A stretch of 64,000 nucleotides of DNA, taken from contig CACWWZ010000001.1 in NCBI GenBank assembly GCA_902764705.1, positions 198,333-262,332 of the forward strand. The letters are read 5' to 3'. Both the position numbers and the translations under genes were made by a program. The notes below the pieces were generated by a model. That model was not told the origin of the DNA and did not search any database. It saw nothing but the letters and a program-made list of their open reading frames with translations. The stretch is from an uncultured Prevotellaceae bacterium. Lineage in GTDB: Bacteria; Bacteroidota; Bacteroidia; Bacteroidales; Bacteroidaceae. Shown here one piece after another: positions 17,569 to 26,627 of this stretch; positions within the stretch are counted from its first letter, which is position 1, and every line of letters begins with the position of its first letter.

Positions 17569-18401
17569 ATGGCTGCCAAAGCAAGTGAGTAATACTTCGA
17601 GTCGGGACTGTCGGCGCGTGAGGGCAGCACGCAACAGCACTGGGTGCCCTGCAGGACACCAGCCGTCTTGGCATAACCGAAGAGCGTAATGGTCTTATAG
17701 AACACGTTACCGGCAACGATATCGGGGAAGATCAATGCGTCGGCCTGACCGTCGATGACGCTCTTAATACCTTTCTCGCGCAGAGAGACACTGTCGAGTG
17801 ACGTCTTCAGGTCTAGGGGACCGTCGATGATACACCGTCCGAACTTACCCGTCTGTGCCTCGGCGATGATGTCGAGGTAGTCGGCGGTATAGGGGAATGC
17901 CTTGGCACTGACCTTCTCGGCACAGTGAATCAGTGAGATGCGTGGCTCCTCGATGCCGAGGGCGTGGCACACATAGTTCATGTAGTGAATCTGCTGACGG
18001 CGCTGGGCGGTCGTCGGTACGGGAATGACGGCAGCATCGGTGAAGAACAGCAGCTTCTCGTACTTAGGAATTTCGGCCATAGCCACATGGGTCAACACGT
18101 GTCCGGGGCGGAGGATGCCTTTCTCCTTATCCAGAATGGCACGCAGCAGAACATCGGTGTTGATCAGACCCTTCATCAGGATGTCTGCCTCGCCATTCTT
18201 ACACAGTTCCACAGCCCGACGGGCACATTCTTCCTTGTCGTCGCCATCGACGTAGATGGGTTCGATAAATCCCATCTCCTTACCTTTTTCTACAGCATAG
18301 CGGGTACTTGCGTCATTGGCACATACCACTGCTACACGTTTACGGTCACCCCGCTCCTGCAGGAAGACGATCATGTCGTTTAAAGTTCTAATAGATTGCA
18401 T
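17565..18401 (-). CDS. ptb: Phosphate butyryltransferase
   Basis: A 278-aa member of the phosphate acetyl/butyryltransferase family. Signatures include ILMKGLINTDVLLRAIL, RPGHVLTHVAMAEIP, the FFTDAAVIPVPT segment and the C-terminal IFPDIVAGNVFYKT. It exchanges CoA for phosphate on butyryl-CoA or related acyl-CoA. It overlaps buk by 4 bp (ATGA), so the pair is translationally coupled and yields ATP from acyl-CoA. The true chain length in this organism may be branched or C3-C5 rather than butyrate. Confidence 0.92.
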   Translation of the reverse strand: MQSIRTLNDMIVFLQERGDRKRVAVVCANDASTRYAVEKGKEMGFIEPIYVDGDDKEECARRAVELCKNGEADILMKGLINTDVLLRAILDKEKGILRPGHVLTHVAMAEIPKYEKLLFFTDAAVIPVPTTAQRRQQIHYMNYVCHALGIEEPRISLIHCAEKVSAKAFPYTADYLDIIAEAQTGKFGRCIIDGPLDLKTSLDSVSLREKGIKSVIDGQADALIFPDIVAGNVFYKTITLFGYAKTAGVLQGTQCCCVLPSRADSPDSKYYSLALAAI

Positions 18402-18410
18402 AGTAGATGT

Positions 18411-18438
18411 TTAAAAGTTTCAAGTTTTAAGTTTCAAG
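18411..18438. repeat. Heptamer array between ptb and fcl
   Basis: Four 7-nt units: TTAAAAG, TTTCAAG, TTTTAAG, TTTCAAG. It ends exactly where the fcl stop codon begins (18439) and fills most of the 37-bp spacer. Confidence 0.85.
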
Positions 18439-19380
18439 TTAGCGCTCGGCCCGCATGGGGTTGTGAAGAAAGTCCTCGTAGGCCAGCCGGATGCCGTCCT
18501 CAAGTTCCGTCTTGTACGTCCATCCCAACTTGGTGGCTTTGCTCACATCGAGCAGTTTGCGTGGAGTACCATTAGGCCGACTGGTGTCCCACTTAATCTC
18601 GCCAGTGTAGCCAACGACCTTGGCTACAAGTTCCGTGAGGGCTTTGATGGTCAGTTCCTTACCAGTACCAGCGTTCACTGTTTCGTTACCGGAATAGTTG
18701 TTCATCAAGAACACACAGAGGTTAGCGAGGTCGTCGACATAAAGAAATTCCCTTAAAGGTGAGCCATCACCCCAACAAGTAACGGCGTCCAATCCTGCCA
18801 CTTTGGCCTCGTGGAACCTGCGAATCAGCGCAGGGAGCACATGGCTGTGCTCAGGGTGATAGTTGTCGTTAGGACCGTAGAGATTGGTTGGCATCACCGA
18901 GATGTAATCCGTGCCATACTGGCGATTCAGGAATTCACAGTATTTCAACCCGCTGATCTTCGCCAGCGCATACGCCTCGTTGGTTTTCTCCAACTCGCTG
19001 GTAAGCAGACAACTCTCCGGCATAGGCTGCGGTGCCATGCGTGGGTAGATACAGCTGGAACCCAAGAACTCCAGTTTTTTGCAGCCATTCTTCCATGCAG
19101 CGTGAATGACGTTCATCTCGAGTATCATGTTGTCGTACATGAAGTCTGCCAATGCACTTTGGTTGGCTACAATCCCTCCTACCTTGGCGGCAGCGAGGAA
19201 CACATATTCGGGTTTCTCTTCTGCGAAGAACCGCTCGACAGCATCCTGTCGGGTGAGGTCAAGTTCTGCATGAGTGCGCGTGATGATATGGGTATAGCCT
19301 TGACGTTGCAACTCACGGACAATGGCTGAACCGACCATACCCCGGTGGCCTGCTACATATATTTTACTATTACTCAGCAT
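18439..19380 (-). CDS. fcl: GDP-L-fucose synthase
   Basis: A 313-aa extended SDR. Seen are the Rossmann motif [23 protein letters not shown], the LGSSCIYP catalytic region with Ser, and [13 protein letters not shown] giving the YxxxK pair. It epimerises and reduces GDP-4-keto-6-deoxymannose to GDP-L-fucose. It overlaps gmd by 11 bp, so the last two pathway steps are co-translated. Confidence 0.95.
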   Translation of the reverse strand: MLSNSKIYVAGHRGMVGSAIVRELQRQGYTHIITRTHAELDLTRQDAVERFFAEEKPEYVFLAAAKVGGIVANQSALADFMYDNMILEMNVIHAAWKNGCKKLEFLGSSCIYPRMAPQPMPESCLLTSELEKTNEAYALAKISGLKYCEFLNRQYGTDYISVMPTNLYGPNDNYHPEHSHVLPALIRRFHEAKVAGLDAVTCWGDGSPLREFLYVDDLANLCVFLMNNYSGNETVNAGTGKELTIKALTELVAKVVGYTGEIKWDTSRPNGTPRKLLDVSKATKLGWTYKTELEDGIRLAYEDFLHNPMRAER

Positions 19381-20464
19381 CTTCTTTGTCCATCTGTGCT
19401 TTTAAGAAAAGCTTCTTTACGAATTTCATATCGTGACGAACCATAATCTTGACGAGGTCCTCGAACGATGTCTTCTGTGGATTCCATCCTAACTTACTCT
19501 TAGCCTTCGAGGGGTCGCCCAACAGCTGGTCGACCTCGGCGGGGCGGAAATACTTCGGGTCTACCTCCACCAGCGATTTGCCTGTGGCCTTGTCGTAACC
19601 CTTCTCGTCGACACCATCACCGCGCCATTCGAGTTCAATACCCACCTCCTTGAAGGCGAGGGTAGCAAACTCGCGAACAGTGTGGTATTCGCCAGTGGCA
19701 ATCACAAAGTCGTCGGGTTCGGGCTGCTGCAGGATGAGCCACATACACTCGATATAGTCCTTGGCATAACCCCAGTCGCGCAGTGAATTCAAATTACCCA
19801 GATAGAGCTTGTCCTGATAGCCTTGAGCAATACGGGCGGCAGCAAGCGTAATCTTACGGGTGACAAAAGTCTCACCACGACGCTCACTCTCATGGTTGAA
19901 GAGGATGCCGTTGCAGCAGAACATATTATATGACTCGCGATAGTTCTTCATAATCCAGAAACCATAGAGCTTGGCCACCGCATACGGACTGCGGGGGTAG
20001 AAGGGGGTGGTTTCAGACTGAGGAACCTCCTGGACCTTACCATAGAGTTCCGATGTGGAGGCCTGATAGATGCGGCAGGTTTTCTCCAGTCCACAGATGC
20101 GAACGGCCTCCAATAGACGCAGCACGCCATTGGCATCGGTATCGGCTGTATACTCCGGAACGTCGAACGATACCTTTACGTGACTCTGTGCAGCGAGATT
20201 ATAGATTTCATCTGGACGAATCTTTGAGATGATACGGATCAAGGATGATGAGTCGGTCATATCGGCCCAATGAAGGTTCACCAGACGCTTTTTCTTCATG
20301 TCGCGTACCCACTCGTCGAGATACAGGTGTTCGATGCGGCCGGTGTTGAAACTGGACGAACGGCGCATGAGACCATGAACCTCATAGCCTTTCTCAATAA
20401 GGAATTCGGCCAGATAACTACCGTCCTGACCGGTAATACCGGTGATGAGAGCAACTTTACTCAT
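19370..20464 (-). CDS. gmd: GDP-mannose 4,6-dehydratase
   Basis: A 364-aa extended SDR. Seen are [16 protein letters not shown] at the N-terminus, [22 protein letters not shown] with the catalytic Thr/Ser-Glu pair, and [14 protein letters not shown] with the YxxxK pair. It turns GDP-D-mannose into GDP-4-keto-6-deoxymannose. The start is set at MSKVALITG (20464) because the longer frame adds 27 residues not typical of the family. It is preceded by manC with a 26-bp gap. Confidence 0.95.
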   Translation of the reverse strand: MSKVALITGITGQDGSYLAEFLIEKGYEVHGLMRRSSSFNTGRIEHLYLDEWVRDMKKKRLVNLHWADMTDSSSLIRIISKIRPDEIYNLAAQSHVKVSFDVPEYTADTDANGVLRLLEAVRICGLEKTCRIYQASTSELYGKVQEVPQSETTPFYPRSPYAVAKLYGFWIMKNYRESYNMFCCNGILFNHESERRGETFVTRKITLAAARIAQGYQDKLYLGNLNSLRDWGYAKDYIECMWLILQQPEPDDFVIATGEYHTVREFATLAFKEVGIELEWRGDGVDEKGYDKATGKSLVEVDPKYFRPAEVDQLLGDPSKAKSKLGWNPQKTSFEDLVKIMVRHDMKFVKKLFLKAQMDKEDAE

Positions 20465-20490
20465 ATAATTGTCGAAATTACGTTTTGGTT

Positions 20491-21561
20491 CTATTTGTCT
20501 TGACCGGAGAACTGCTTGATTCGCTGTTCCTCGGAAATCTTGCATATTAATAAGGTGTCGTTGTTTTCTGCTACAATATAGCCGTTAAGACCTTGAATGA
20601 CTACTTTCTTCTCCTGAGTTGTGTGGATGATGCAGTCGTTGGATTCAAAGATGCTGATATCTTGACCGATGCAGGCATTGCCGTAGAGGTCTTTCTTGCT
20701 TTGCTGCAACAGCGAACCCCAGGTGCCCAGATCGCTCCAGCCAAAGTCGGCAGGACAGACGAAAATCTCCTCAGCCTTCTCCATGATGGCATAGTCAACG
20801 GAGATATTTTCGCATTCGGGGAACAAACGGTCAATCTCCTGCTGTTCCTTCTCTGTACCATAAATTGGAAGCAGAGACTCGAAAATCTTGGCCATGGCGG
20901 GCTGGTAGATCCGAAAAGCATTGACGATGGTCGATACGTTCCAAATGAAGATGCCTGCATTCCAATAGTAATTCTTTTCGCTGATGTACTGCTTGGCGGT
21001 CTCCAGATCGGGCTTCTCGCGGAAACTGTCGACACGGAAAATCTCTTTGTTGCGCAGTGACTTGCTCGACAGGTCGGCCTGGATATAGCCATAACCAGTT
21101 TCGGGACGCGTCGGCTTCATGCCCAGCGTAACAATAGCATCTGTGTCGGAGGTGAATTTAAGACACTCGGTGATGACCCGGCGGAACTCCGTCGTGTCCA
21201 TCACAACATGGTCGCTGGGAGATACCACGATGTTGGCCTTCGGATCTGACGACTTGATACGCCAAGAGACATAGGCAATGCAAGGTGCTGTGTTTCTGCG
21301 ACAGGGCTCGCATAGAATATGGTCGGCGGGCATATCGGGCAGTTGACTGCTGACCGTGTCGGCATATTTCTGGTTGGTGACAACCCATACATTCTCTGCG
21401 GGGACAATGCCACTGAACCGTTCAACAGTTAATTGGAGCAGAGACTTCCCTATGCCTAACACATCGATAAACTGCTTGGGCTTGTCGGCTGTACTCATAG
21501 GCCAAAAGCGACTTCCTACGCCGCCAGCCATAATGACGAGATGATTGCTAATTCTTGCCAT
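20491..21561 (-). CDS. manC: Mannose-1-phosphate guanylyltransferase
   Basis: A 356-aa nucleotidyltransferase with the pyrophosphorylase signature [13 protein letters not shown] and the VSPSDHVV segment. It makes GDP-mannose from mannose-1-phosphate and GTP. It is of the short, single-domain type without the C-terminal isomerase domain. Start set at [11 protein letters not shown] (21561). It begins the manC-gmd-fcl GDP-fucose operon and has an excellent promoter just upstream. Confidence 0.93.
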   Translation of the reverse strand: MARISNHLVIMAGGVGSRFWPMSTADKPKQFIDVLGIGKSLLQLTVERFSGIVPAENVWVVTNQKYADTVSSQLPDMPADHILCEPCRRNTAPCIAYVSWRIKSSDPKANIVVSPSDHVVMDTTEFRRVITECLKFTSDTDAIVTLGMKPTRPETGYGYIQADLSSKSLRNKEIFRVDSFREKPDLETAKQYISEKNYYWNAGIFIWNVSTIVNAFRIYQPAMAKIFESLLPIYGTEKEQQEIDRLFPECENISVDYAIMEKAEEIFVCPADFGWSDLGTWGSLLQQSKKDLYGNACIGQDISIFESNDCIIHTTQEKKVVIQGLNGYIVAENNDTLLICKISEEQRIKQFSGQDK

Positions 21562-21589
21562 AACATTTCTTGTAGTTGATAATTGACTG

Positions 21590-21621
21590 CAAAAATACAA
21601 ATATATTTTGATACTACCAAA
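21590..21621 (-). promoter_or_regulatory. Promoter of the manC-gmd-fcl operon
   Basis: Minus strand: TTTGG (21617-21621), exactly 19 nt, TATTTTTG (21590-21597), then 28 nt to the manC ATG. It matches the Bacteroidetes -33/-7 consensus. Confidence 0.85.
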
Positions 21622-21679
21622 AAAAATCGTACCTTTAATTGCATTGAAGGCACTCTCGTTCGAAAATGCTCAAATAATA

Positions 21680-21711
21680 TTTGGCATTTTGCTTACTTAT
21701 TCGTACCTTTG
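21680..21711 (+). promoter_or_regulatory. Promoter of uvrD/pcrA
   Basis: TTTGG (21680-21684), exactly 19 nt, TACCTTTG (21704-21711). The ATG follows only 7 nt later, so the transcript should have almost no leader. Confidence 0.88.
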
Positions 21712-21718
21712 CACAACT

Positions 21719-24049
21719 ATGAGCGAAAAATTACTCAATGAACTGAATGAAGGACAGCGTGCGGCGGTGGAATACTGTGACGGACCGCAACTGGTGATTG
21801 CCGGTGCCGGCTCAGGAAAAACCCGTGTGCTGACCTATAAGATAGCCTATCTGCTTGAACGCGGTATGGCCCCGTGGAATATTTTGGCACTGACCTTTAC
21901 CAACAAGGCAGCGCGCGAGATGAAAGAGCGCATTGGCCGACTGGTCGGGCAGGAGAGAGCAATGTACCTGCAGATGGGTACGTTCCATTCTGTCTTTGCC
22001 CGCATCTTAAGGGCTGAGGCAGAACAAATCGGTTTTTCTTCCAATTTCACTATTTACGATCAGGCTGATGCTAGGTCGTTGGTGAAGAGCATCATCAAAG
22101 AAATGCAGCTTGATGACAAGACGTACAAACCCAATAGTGTGGCGGACCGTATCTCGATGGCCAAGAATCACCTGCTGTTGCCACAGCAGTATGCTACGAG
22201 TTCCTGGGCAGCCGATGATGCCCAATACAAACGTCCTTTTGTGTCGCAAATATATCAGCGCTATGTAGAGCGTTGCCATCAGGCTAATGCGATGGACTTC
22301 GACGATTTGCTGGTAAAGACCTTTGTATTGTTGCGTGACCATGAGGATGTCCGGCAGAAATATATCGAGCGTTTCCAATATGTGTTGGTCGATGAGTATC
22401 AAGATACCAATTATGCCCAGCAGGAGATAGTATTGTTGTTGGCGCATGAGCATGGCCGGGTCTGTGTGGTTGGTGACGATGCCCAGAGCATCTATAGTTT
22501 TCGAGGTGCGAATATCGACAATATCCTGAACTTCCAAAAACAATATCAGGGTGCCCAGTTGTATAAATTGGAGCAGAATTACCGCTCGACGCAACTCATC
22601 GTACGCGCTGCGAACAGTCTGATTAGAAAGAATGAACGACAGATCCATAAAGATGTGTTCAGCGAAAACGAGGTCGGTGAGCGCCTGACGCTTAAGCCTG
22701 CCTATAGCGACAAGGAGGAGGCGATGATAGTTTGTAATGACATCAAACGCATCCGCCGACAAGAAAAATGTGAATTCTCAGACTTTGCCATTCTCTATCG
22801 TACCAATGCACAGAGCCGTTCGTTCGAAGAGCAGATGCGCAAAGATGGTATTCCTTATAGGATATATGGAGGATTGAGTTTCTATCAACGCAAGGAGATT
22901 AAGGATGTTATCGCTTACTTCCGCGTGGTTGTCAACCCCAATGACGAGGAGGCGCTGCGACGTATCATCAATTATCCGGCTCGTGGTATCGGTGATACGA
23001 CGGTGGGCAAGATAGTGGAAACAGCCAACAGACACCAGGTTAGTTTGTGGCAAGTTATCCAGCAACCCATCGTGTTCGACCTGAATCTGGTTAAGGGAAC
23101 GTTGACGAAGTTGGAGGCTTTTAAAACCTTGATAGAAGGGTGGTCGACGCGCGTGGAGCAAGAGGATGCCTATGAATTAGGACACTCGATTATCATGGAA
23201 AGCGGTATCAGCAAGGATATTTATAGTTCGTCTAATCCGGAAGACTTGTCGCGACAGGAGAATCTGGAAGAATTCTTGGGTGGTATGCAGGATTTTGTGG
23301 AAACGCGCAAAGAGGAAGATCGGGAGAACGAAACCGGTCTCAGTGACTTCCTGCAGGAAGTCGCGCTGTTGACCGATCTGGACAGCGACGATGACAAGGA
23401 ACAACCCAAGGTGTCGCTGATGACCATTCATGCTGCCAAAGGACTGGAGTTTCCGACGGTTTTCGTTGTCGGACTTGAAGAGAATATCTTCCCCTCGCCG
23501 ATGTGCGTCAATACGATGCGGGAACTGGAAGAAGAGCGCCGCCTGCTGTATGTGGCTATTACCCGAGCAGAAAAACATTGTTTCCTGACTTGTGCGCAGA
23601 ATCGTTTCCGATATGGGCGTATGGAGTATGATACTCCCTCGCGATTCATTAAAGATTTCGATCCCAATCTGCTGAAGGTGGAAGGAAATTCGGGATTGTC
23701 CGGAATGTCTGGTTTTTCTAATGTCTCTAGTCATTCTAGTTCTACTAGTATCTCTAGTCGTTCTAGTTATACCCGTCCAGTGCAGAATCCCCGACCGGTG
23801 GCTACGCAGTTTATGGCAGATCCGAAGCGTCGTATCGTACCTCTACGGCAGGAAACACCGCGTCCGCAATCGGCTATCGGAAATATTGGCATCAAAGAGG
23901 GAAATGTCATTGAACATCAGCGCTTTGGTGTGGGTACCGTTATCAAGGTGGAGGGTACCGGAGAGAATACCAAGGCTACGGTGGAATTTAAGAATGCCGG
24001 TATCAAACAGCTTTTGCTGAAGTTCGCAAAATATACTATAGTAAGATAG
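21719..24049 (+). CDS. UvrD/PcrA-type 3'-5' DNA helicase
   Basis: A 776-aa superfamily 1A helicase. Motifs in order: GAGSGKTRV (I), TFTNKAAREM (Ia), VDEYQDTN (II), VVGDDAQSIYSFRGA (III), LEQNYRST (IV), MTIHAAKGLEFP (V) and LLYVAITRAE (VI). A C-terminal Tudor-like strand region (VGTVIKVEG to LKFAKYTIVR) is as in PcrA. It acts in nucleotide excision repair and clearing of replication obstacles. The linker before the Tudor part is written by nine nonamer repeats giving a Ser-rich tripeptide repeat. Start chosen at 21719, just after the promoter; the longer in-frame extension would begin upstream of it. Confidence 0.93.
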   Translation: MSEKLLNELNEGQRAAVEYCDGPQLVIAGAGSGKTRVLTYKIAYLLERGMAPWNILALTFTNKAAREMKERIGRLVGQERAMYLQMGTFHSVFARILRAEAEQIGFSSNFTIYDQADARSLVKSIIKEMQLDDKTYKPNSVADRISMAKNHLLLPQQYATSSWAADDAQYKRPFVSQIYQRYVERCHQANAMDFDDLLVKTFVLLRDHEDVRQKYIERFQYVLVDEYQDTNYAQQEIVLLLAHEHGRVCVVGDDAQSIYSFRGANIDNILNFQKQYQGAQLYKLEQNYRSTQLIVRAANSLIRKNERQIHKDVFSENEVGERLTLKPAYSDKEEAMIVCNDIKRIRRQEKCEFSDFAILYRTNAQSRSFEEQMRKDGIPYRIYGGLSFYQRKEIKDVIAYFRVVVNPNDEEALRRIINYPARGIGDTTVGKIVETANRHQVSLWQVIQQPIVFDLNLVKGTLTKLEAFKTLIEGWSTRVEQEDAYELGHSIIMESGISKDIYSSSNPEDLSRQENLEEFLGGMQDFVETRKEEDRENETGLSDFLQEVALLTDLDSDDDKEQPKVSLMTIHAAKGLEFPTVFVVGLEENIFPSPMCVNTMRELEEERRLLYVAITRAEKHCFLTCAQNRFRYGRMEYDTPSRFIKDFDPNLLKVEGNSGLSGMSGFSNVSSHSSSTSISSRSSYTRPVQNPRPVATQFMADPKRRIVPLRQETPRPQSAIGNIGIKEGNVIEHQRFGVGTVIKVEGTGENTKATVEFKNAGIKQLLLKFAKYTIVR
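23690..23770. repeat. Nine-unit nonamer array encoding a Ser-rich helicase linker
   Basis: Nine consecutive 9-nt units, from TCGGGATTG and TCCGGAATG to TCTAGTCAT, TCTAGTTCT, ACTAGTATC, TCTAGTCGT and TCTAGTTAT. In frame with uvrD they read as S-G-x then S-S-x tripeptides. Confidence 0.92.
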
Positions 24050-24063
24050 ATATTATAGAAAGG

Positions 24064-24198
24064 TTAAAGCGCATCATCTTCCGGACGTTCTGGAAGATGA
24101 TGTTGCTTTATAGGGGGAAGATGCTTCTTCTTACGGAGATAGGCAGCCTTACGGGCTTCGTATTCTTCGTAATGTTTCTCAAGGAAATTGTCTGCCAT
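24064..24198 (-). CDS. 44-aa highly charged conserved small protein
   Basis: A short reading frame starting with MADNFLEKHYEEYEARKAAY and ending in RPEDDAL. It is rich in Lys, Glu and His with a predicted N-terminal helix. Its ATG overlaps the DUF4270 stop (TAATG, 1-bp overlap), a coupling that argues it is translated. I have the impression that similar short proteins accompany this locus in related Prevotella, sometimes mislabelled as dehydrogenases, but could not check. Function unknown. The last third of the gene forms a strong hairpin that may also end uvrD transcription. Confidence 0.7.
   Translation of the reverse strand: MADNFLEKHYEEYEARKAAYLRKKKHLPPIKQHHLPERPEDDAL
24066..24109. terminator. 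Hairpin serving uvrD, within the 44-aa gene
   Basis: An 11-bp perfect stem (CATCATCTTCC with GGAAGATGATG) around a 9-nt loop, extended by AAAGC/GCTTT. It lies 16 bp after the uvrD stop and inside the 3' end of the convergent small gene. Confidence 0.65.
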
Positions 24199-25652
24199 TA
24201 TTCGTTTTGGTTGTAAACAATACTGATACGTACCGGATCGTAAGGATTATCGCTGCCACCGACTAATCGTACGCTAACCACCTTGAGCTCATTGCTGACT
24301 CCGGCAACAGAAGTACTTGAACTGGAAGAGCTGGCAGTAACAACCTGTACGGGTACGATAACAGCTTTATTCCAGTCTTTAGATTGGTTTCGGTTGGCAT
24401 ACATCTGGTTAATCATGCCTGAGATGTTGTTGAACGTGTAAGTGTTCTTGCTGCTATTGTAAACTGCCAGGTACGATGCCACATTGTTGGGCAGATCTCT
24501 GTTCTCAAAGAATGAATACAAGCTGTCTTTCTCAAGAATCAACAGATTCTGCGGCTCCATCAAAAGGTCATCACTGAGTTCGCTGACGTCGTTCATGCGG
24601 CGGAACACAATTTTGGCAGAGGTGATGGTGTCGTTCTCGTGACCTCGCTTTATATCGTCAACTGGCAGGGTTACCTCGGTAAATACACCGTCGGGAGCCT
24701 TTAGATAGGTACATCGAGTGTCTTCAGCCAGTCGCTTGATGGTGTTTTTATCACTGATAAAATGTGTAGTCTGTAAAACCTCTTCATTACCATTGAACGA
24801 TTTCGAACCACTGACAATTTTTCCATCCAGCATGTAGTGTATATTAACGGTGAGCTGAGTCTGGTAAATCTCAGTCATCAGCCCCAAACCATCGGTCGTC
24901 TTAAAGTAGAATCCCGGACAGACCTTCTGGATAAAGGTTTGTGAATTCTTGTAGTACTCAGGATGTTCGTAATAGGTGCGCATCAGATAGGAGCCATAGT
25001 TGTTGTAGGTGACTCCGTTCTTATCTGTATACGGTTCGTTGAGAGATACTCTGATACGGAAGAAGTTTGAACCGGTTTGGTTCAGATTGCGTATGCTGTC
25101 ACTCTGTGTCAAGTCGGACAAAGAGTAGAGCGTATTTTTGCGGATGCCATTAGTACGCAGAAAACCATTTTCCTCCAAGTCGAAGTTAGTGTAATACTGA
25201 TGATTCTCCATTACTGGCTTGTCGAGTTCGCAGGCGGTCATCTTCATGGCAGCTAATGAGTCGCCCATAAAGTCGTTGACAATAATATTAAGGAAACAAG
25301 AGTCTGCAAGTGTAAGGTCCGTATGATCGTCCTGTTCTCCACGCAAAAGAGACAAGGGGGGGAATACTGTTTCTGCTTCTTCCTCCAACAATGAGAATTG
25401 CGTCATATAGTCTGCCGTAATGTAAGAACCAGTCTCCGGGTCCTTGATCTTTCCCAGGTAGCTGTATGAGCTGCGGGCTAGGATAGAGTCGGCAATAAAA
25501 GATCGCGTTGATACATTGAAAGTGTCTGATACGATGGTGAACTGGTCAGAACTGCTGACGAGTGAATTACCCACCATGGTAGTGTCTTCTGTACACGAAG
25601 AGATTGCAATTGTAATCATTGCAATCCCCATCAATACTATTTTCTTTATCAT
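24198..25652 (-). CDS. DUF4270 family outer-membrane lipoprotein
   Basis: A 484-aa exported protein. The signal peptide MIKKIVLMGIAMITIAISSC ends in a lipobox Cys. The start of the mature protein (CTEDTTMVGNSLVSSSDQF) and the Arg/Tyr-rich beta segments match the Bacteroidetes DUF4270 family, a surface lipoprotein family of unknown role. The start is set at 25652, from the lipobox; a longer frame begins inside the upstream gene. It follows the GT5-like gene with a 1-bp gap. Confidence 0.85.
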   Translation of the reverse strand: MIKKIVLMGIAMITIAISSCTEDTTMVGNSLVSSSDQFTIVSDTFNVSTRSFIADSILARSSYSYLGKIKDPETGSYITADYMTQFSLLEEEAETVFPPLSLLRGEQDDHTDLTLADSCFLNIIVNDFMGDSLAAMKMTACELDKPVMENHQYYTNFDLEENGFLRTNGIRKNTLYSLSDLTQSDSIRNLNQTGSNFFRIRVSLNEPYTDKNGVTYNNYGSYLMRTYYEHPEYYKNSQTFIQKVCPGFYFKTTDGLGLMTEIYQTQLTVNIHYMLDGKIVSGSKSFNGNEEVLQTTHFISDKNTIKRLAEDTRCTYLKAPDGVFTEVTLPVDDIKRGHENDTITSAKIVFRRMNDVSELSDDLLMEPQNLLILEKDSLYSFFENRDLPNNVASYLAVYNSSKNTYTFNNISGMINQMYANRNQSKDWNKAVIVPVQVVTASSSSSSTSVAGVSNELKVVSVRLVGGSDNPYDPVRISIVYNQNE

Positions 25653-25653
25653 G

Positions 25654-26451
25654 TTATATCTTCTCGTAGAAGTTTTCATAAGCATCGGCAAAGTCTTCAC
25701 CTGGATAGGCCAGAACGGGGACATTGTTGTCCTTTGCATATTTGATCAAATCCTTATTTGCATTCTTGTGGGCGGCAATAACGCCATCGCTATAATCAAT
25801 AGCCAGTTTGCCTAATTCGTTAAAGTCAAAAATGTCGTTGTATTTTGTCAGCATATCTGCTGTCGCCTCACGGAATTCTATGCAATTCTTGAAGTTGCTG
25901 CCTAAATCAGACTTGAGATTGTTCGGGAACAATGATGTCACTACCTTGGTGTTAGCGAAAGAAGGCTCGTCGTGATAGGCAGTTTTGATATACAACGGAA
26001 CGACAGCACCCATCCAGCCTTGAACGTGGATAATATCGGGTACCCAACGGAGTTTCTTGACGGTTTCCAATACGCCACGTGCAAAGAAAATGGCTCGCTC
26101 TCCGTTGTCGGCATAATCTTCACCCTGCTCGTTTTGTGCCATCTGGCGCTTCGAGAAGTAATCGTCATTGTCGATGAAATAGACCTGAATGCGTGTCTGG
26201 ACAATGGTCGCTACCTTAATAATCAGCGGGTGGTCGGTATCATCGATGATCAGGTTCATTCCCGAGAGACGAATGACCTCATGCAACTGGCCGCGGCGTT
26301 CATTGATATTACCCCACTTGGGCATGAACGTACGTATTTCGTGGCCCTTCTCAAGAATAGCCTGAGGAAGTGCCTTACCCATGAGCGAAAGGTCGCTGTC
26401 GGGAACATAAGGAACAATCTCTTGGTTGATGAATAATATCTTCTTTGCCAT
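25654..26451 (-). CDS. Starch/glycogen synthase-like protein, N-terminal GT5 domain only
   Basis: A 265-aa protein like the N-terminal Rossmann domain of glycogen synthase: KILFINQEIVPYVP, GHEIRTFMPKWGNI, VYFIDNDDYFSKR, PDIIHVQGWMGAVVPLY. The C-terminal donor-binding domain of a GT-B enzyme is absent, and the usual K-T/V-G-G-L-G-D loop is replaced by SLMGKAL. The half-size form seems to be a stable lineage in Bacteroidetes, so catalysis of ADP-glucose transfer is doubtful. It is divergent from panC and directly ahead of the DUF4270 gene; the pairing is unexplained. Confidence 0.8.
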   Translation of the reverse strand: MAKKILFINQEIVPYVPDSDLSLMGKALPQAILEKGHEIRTFMPKWGNINERRGQLHEVIRLSGMNLIIDDTDHPLIIKVATIVQTRIQVYFIDNDDYFSKRQMAQNEQGEDYADNGERAIFFARGVLETVKKLRWVPDIIHVQGWMGAVVPLYIKTAYHDEPSFANTKVVTSLFPNNLKSDLGSNFKNCIEFREATADMLTKYNDIFDFNELGKLAIDYSDGVIAAHKNANKDLIKYAKDNNVPVLAYPGEDFADAYENFYEKI

Positions 26452-26473
26452 GCGATGTAGTTTAAACCATGTG

Positions 26474-26481
26474 CAAAGTTA
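26474..26481 (-). promoter_or_regulatory. -7 element before the GT5-like gene
   Basis: The minus strand reads TAACTTTG, matching TAnnTTTG, 22 bp ahead of the ATG. No well-spaced TTTGG is seen. Confidence 0.5.
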
Positions 26482-26627
26482 CAACAAATAATTCACAAAA
26501 ACGCAAAAACGTGCACATTTAAGGATTTTTAGCCTCAAATTTGGCATATTTTTACGTTATTTTTTCCTTATTTGGTAAAAATGTTGTTATTTTGCACCCG
26601 ATTTCAGAGATAAGCATAGAAAAGACA

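Noticed and set aside
22007-22762. 251-codon minus-strand open frame opposite uvrD
   Set aside because: It covers helicase motifs I to IV of uvrD on the other strand; no independent support.
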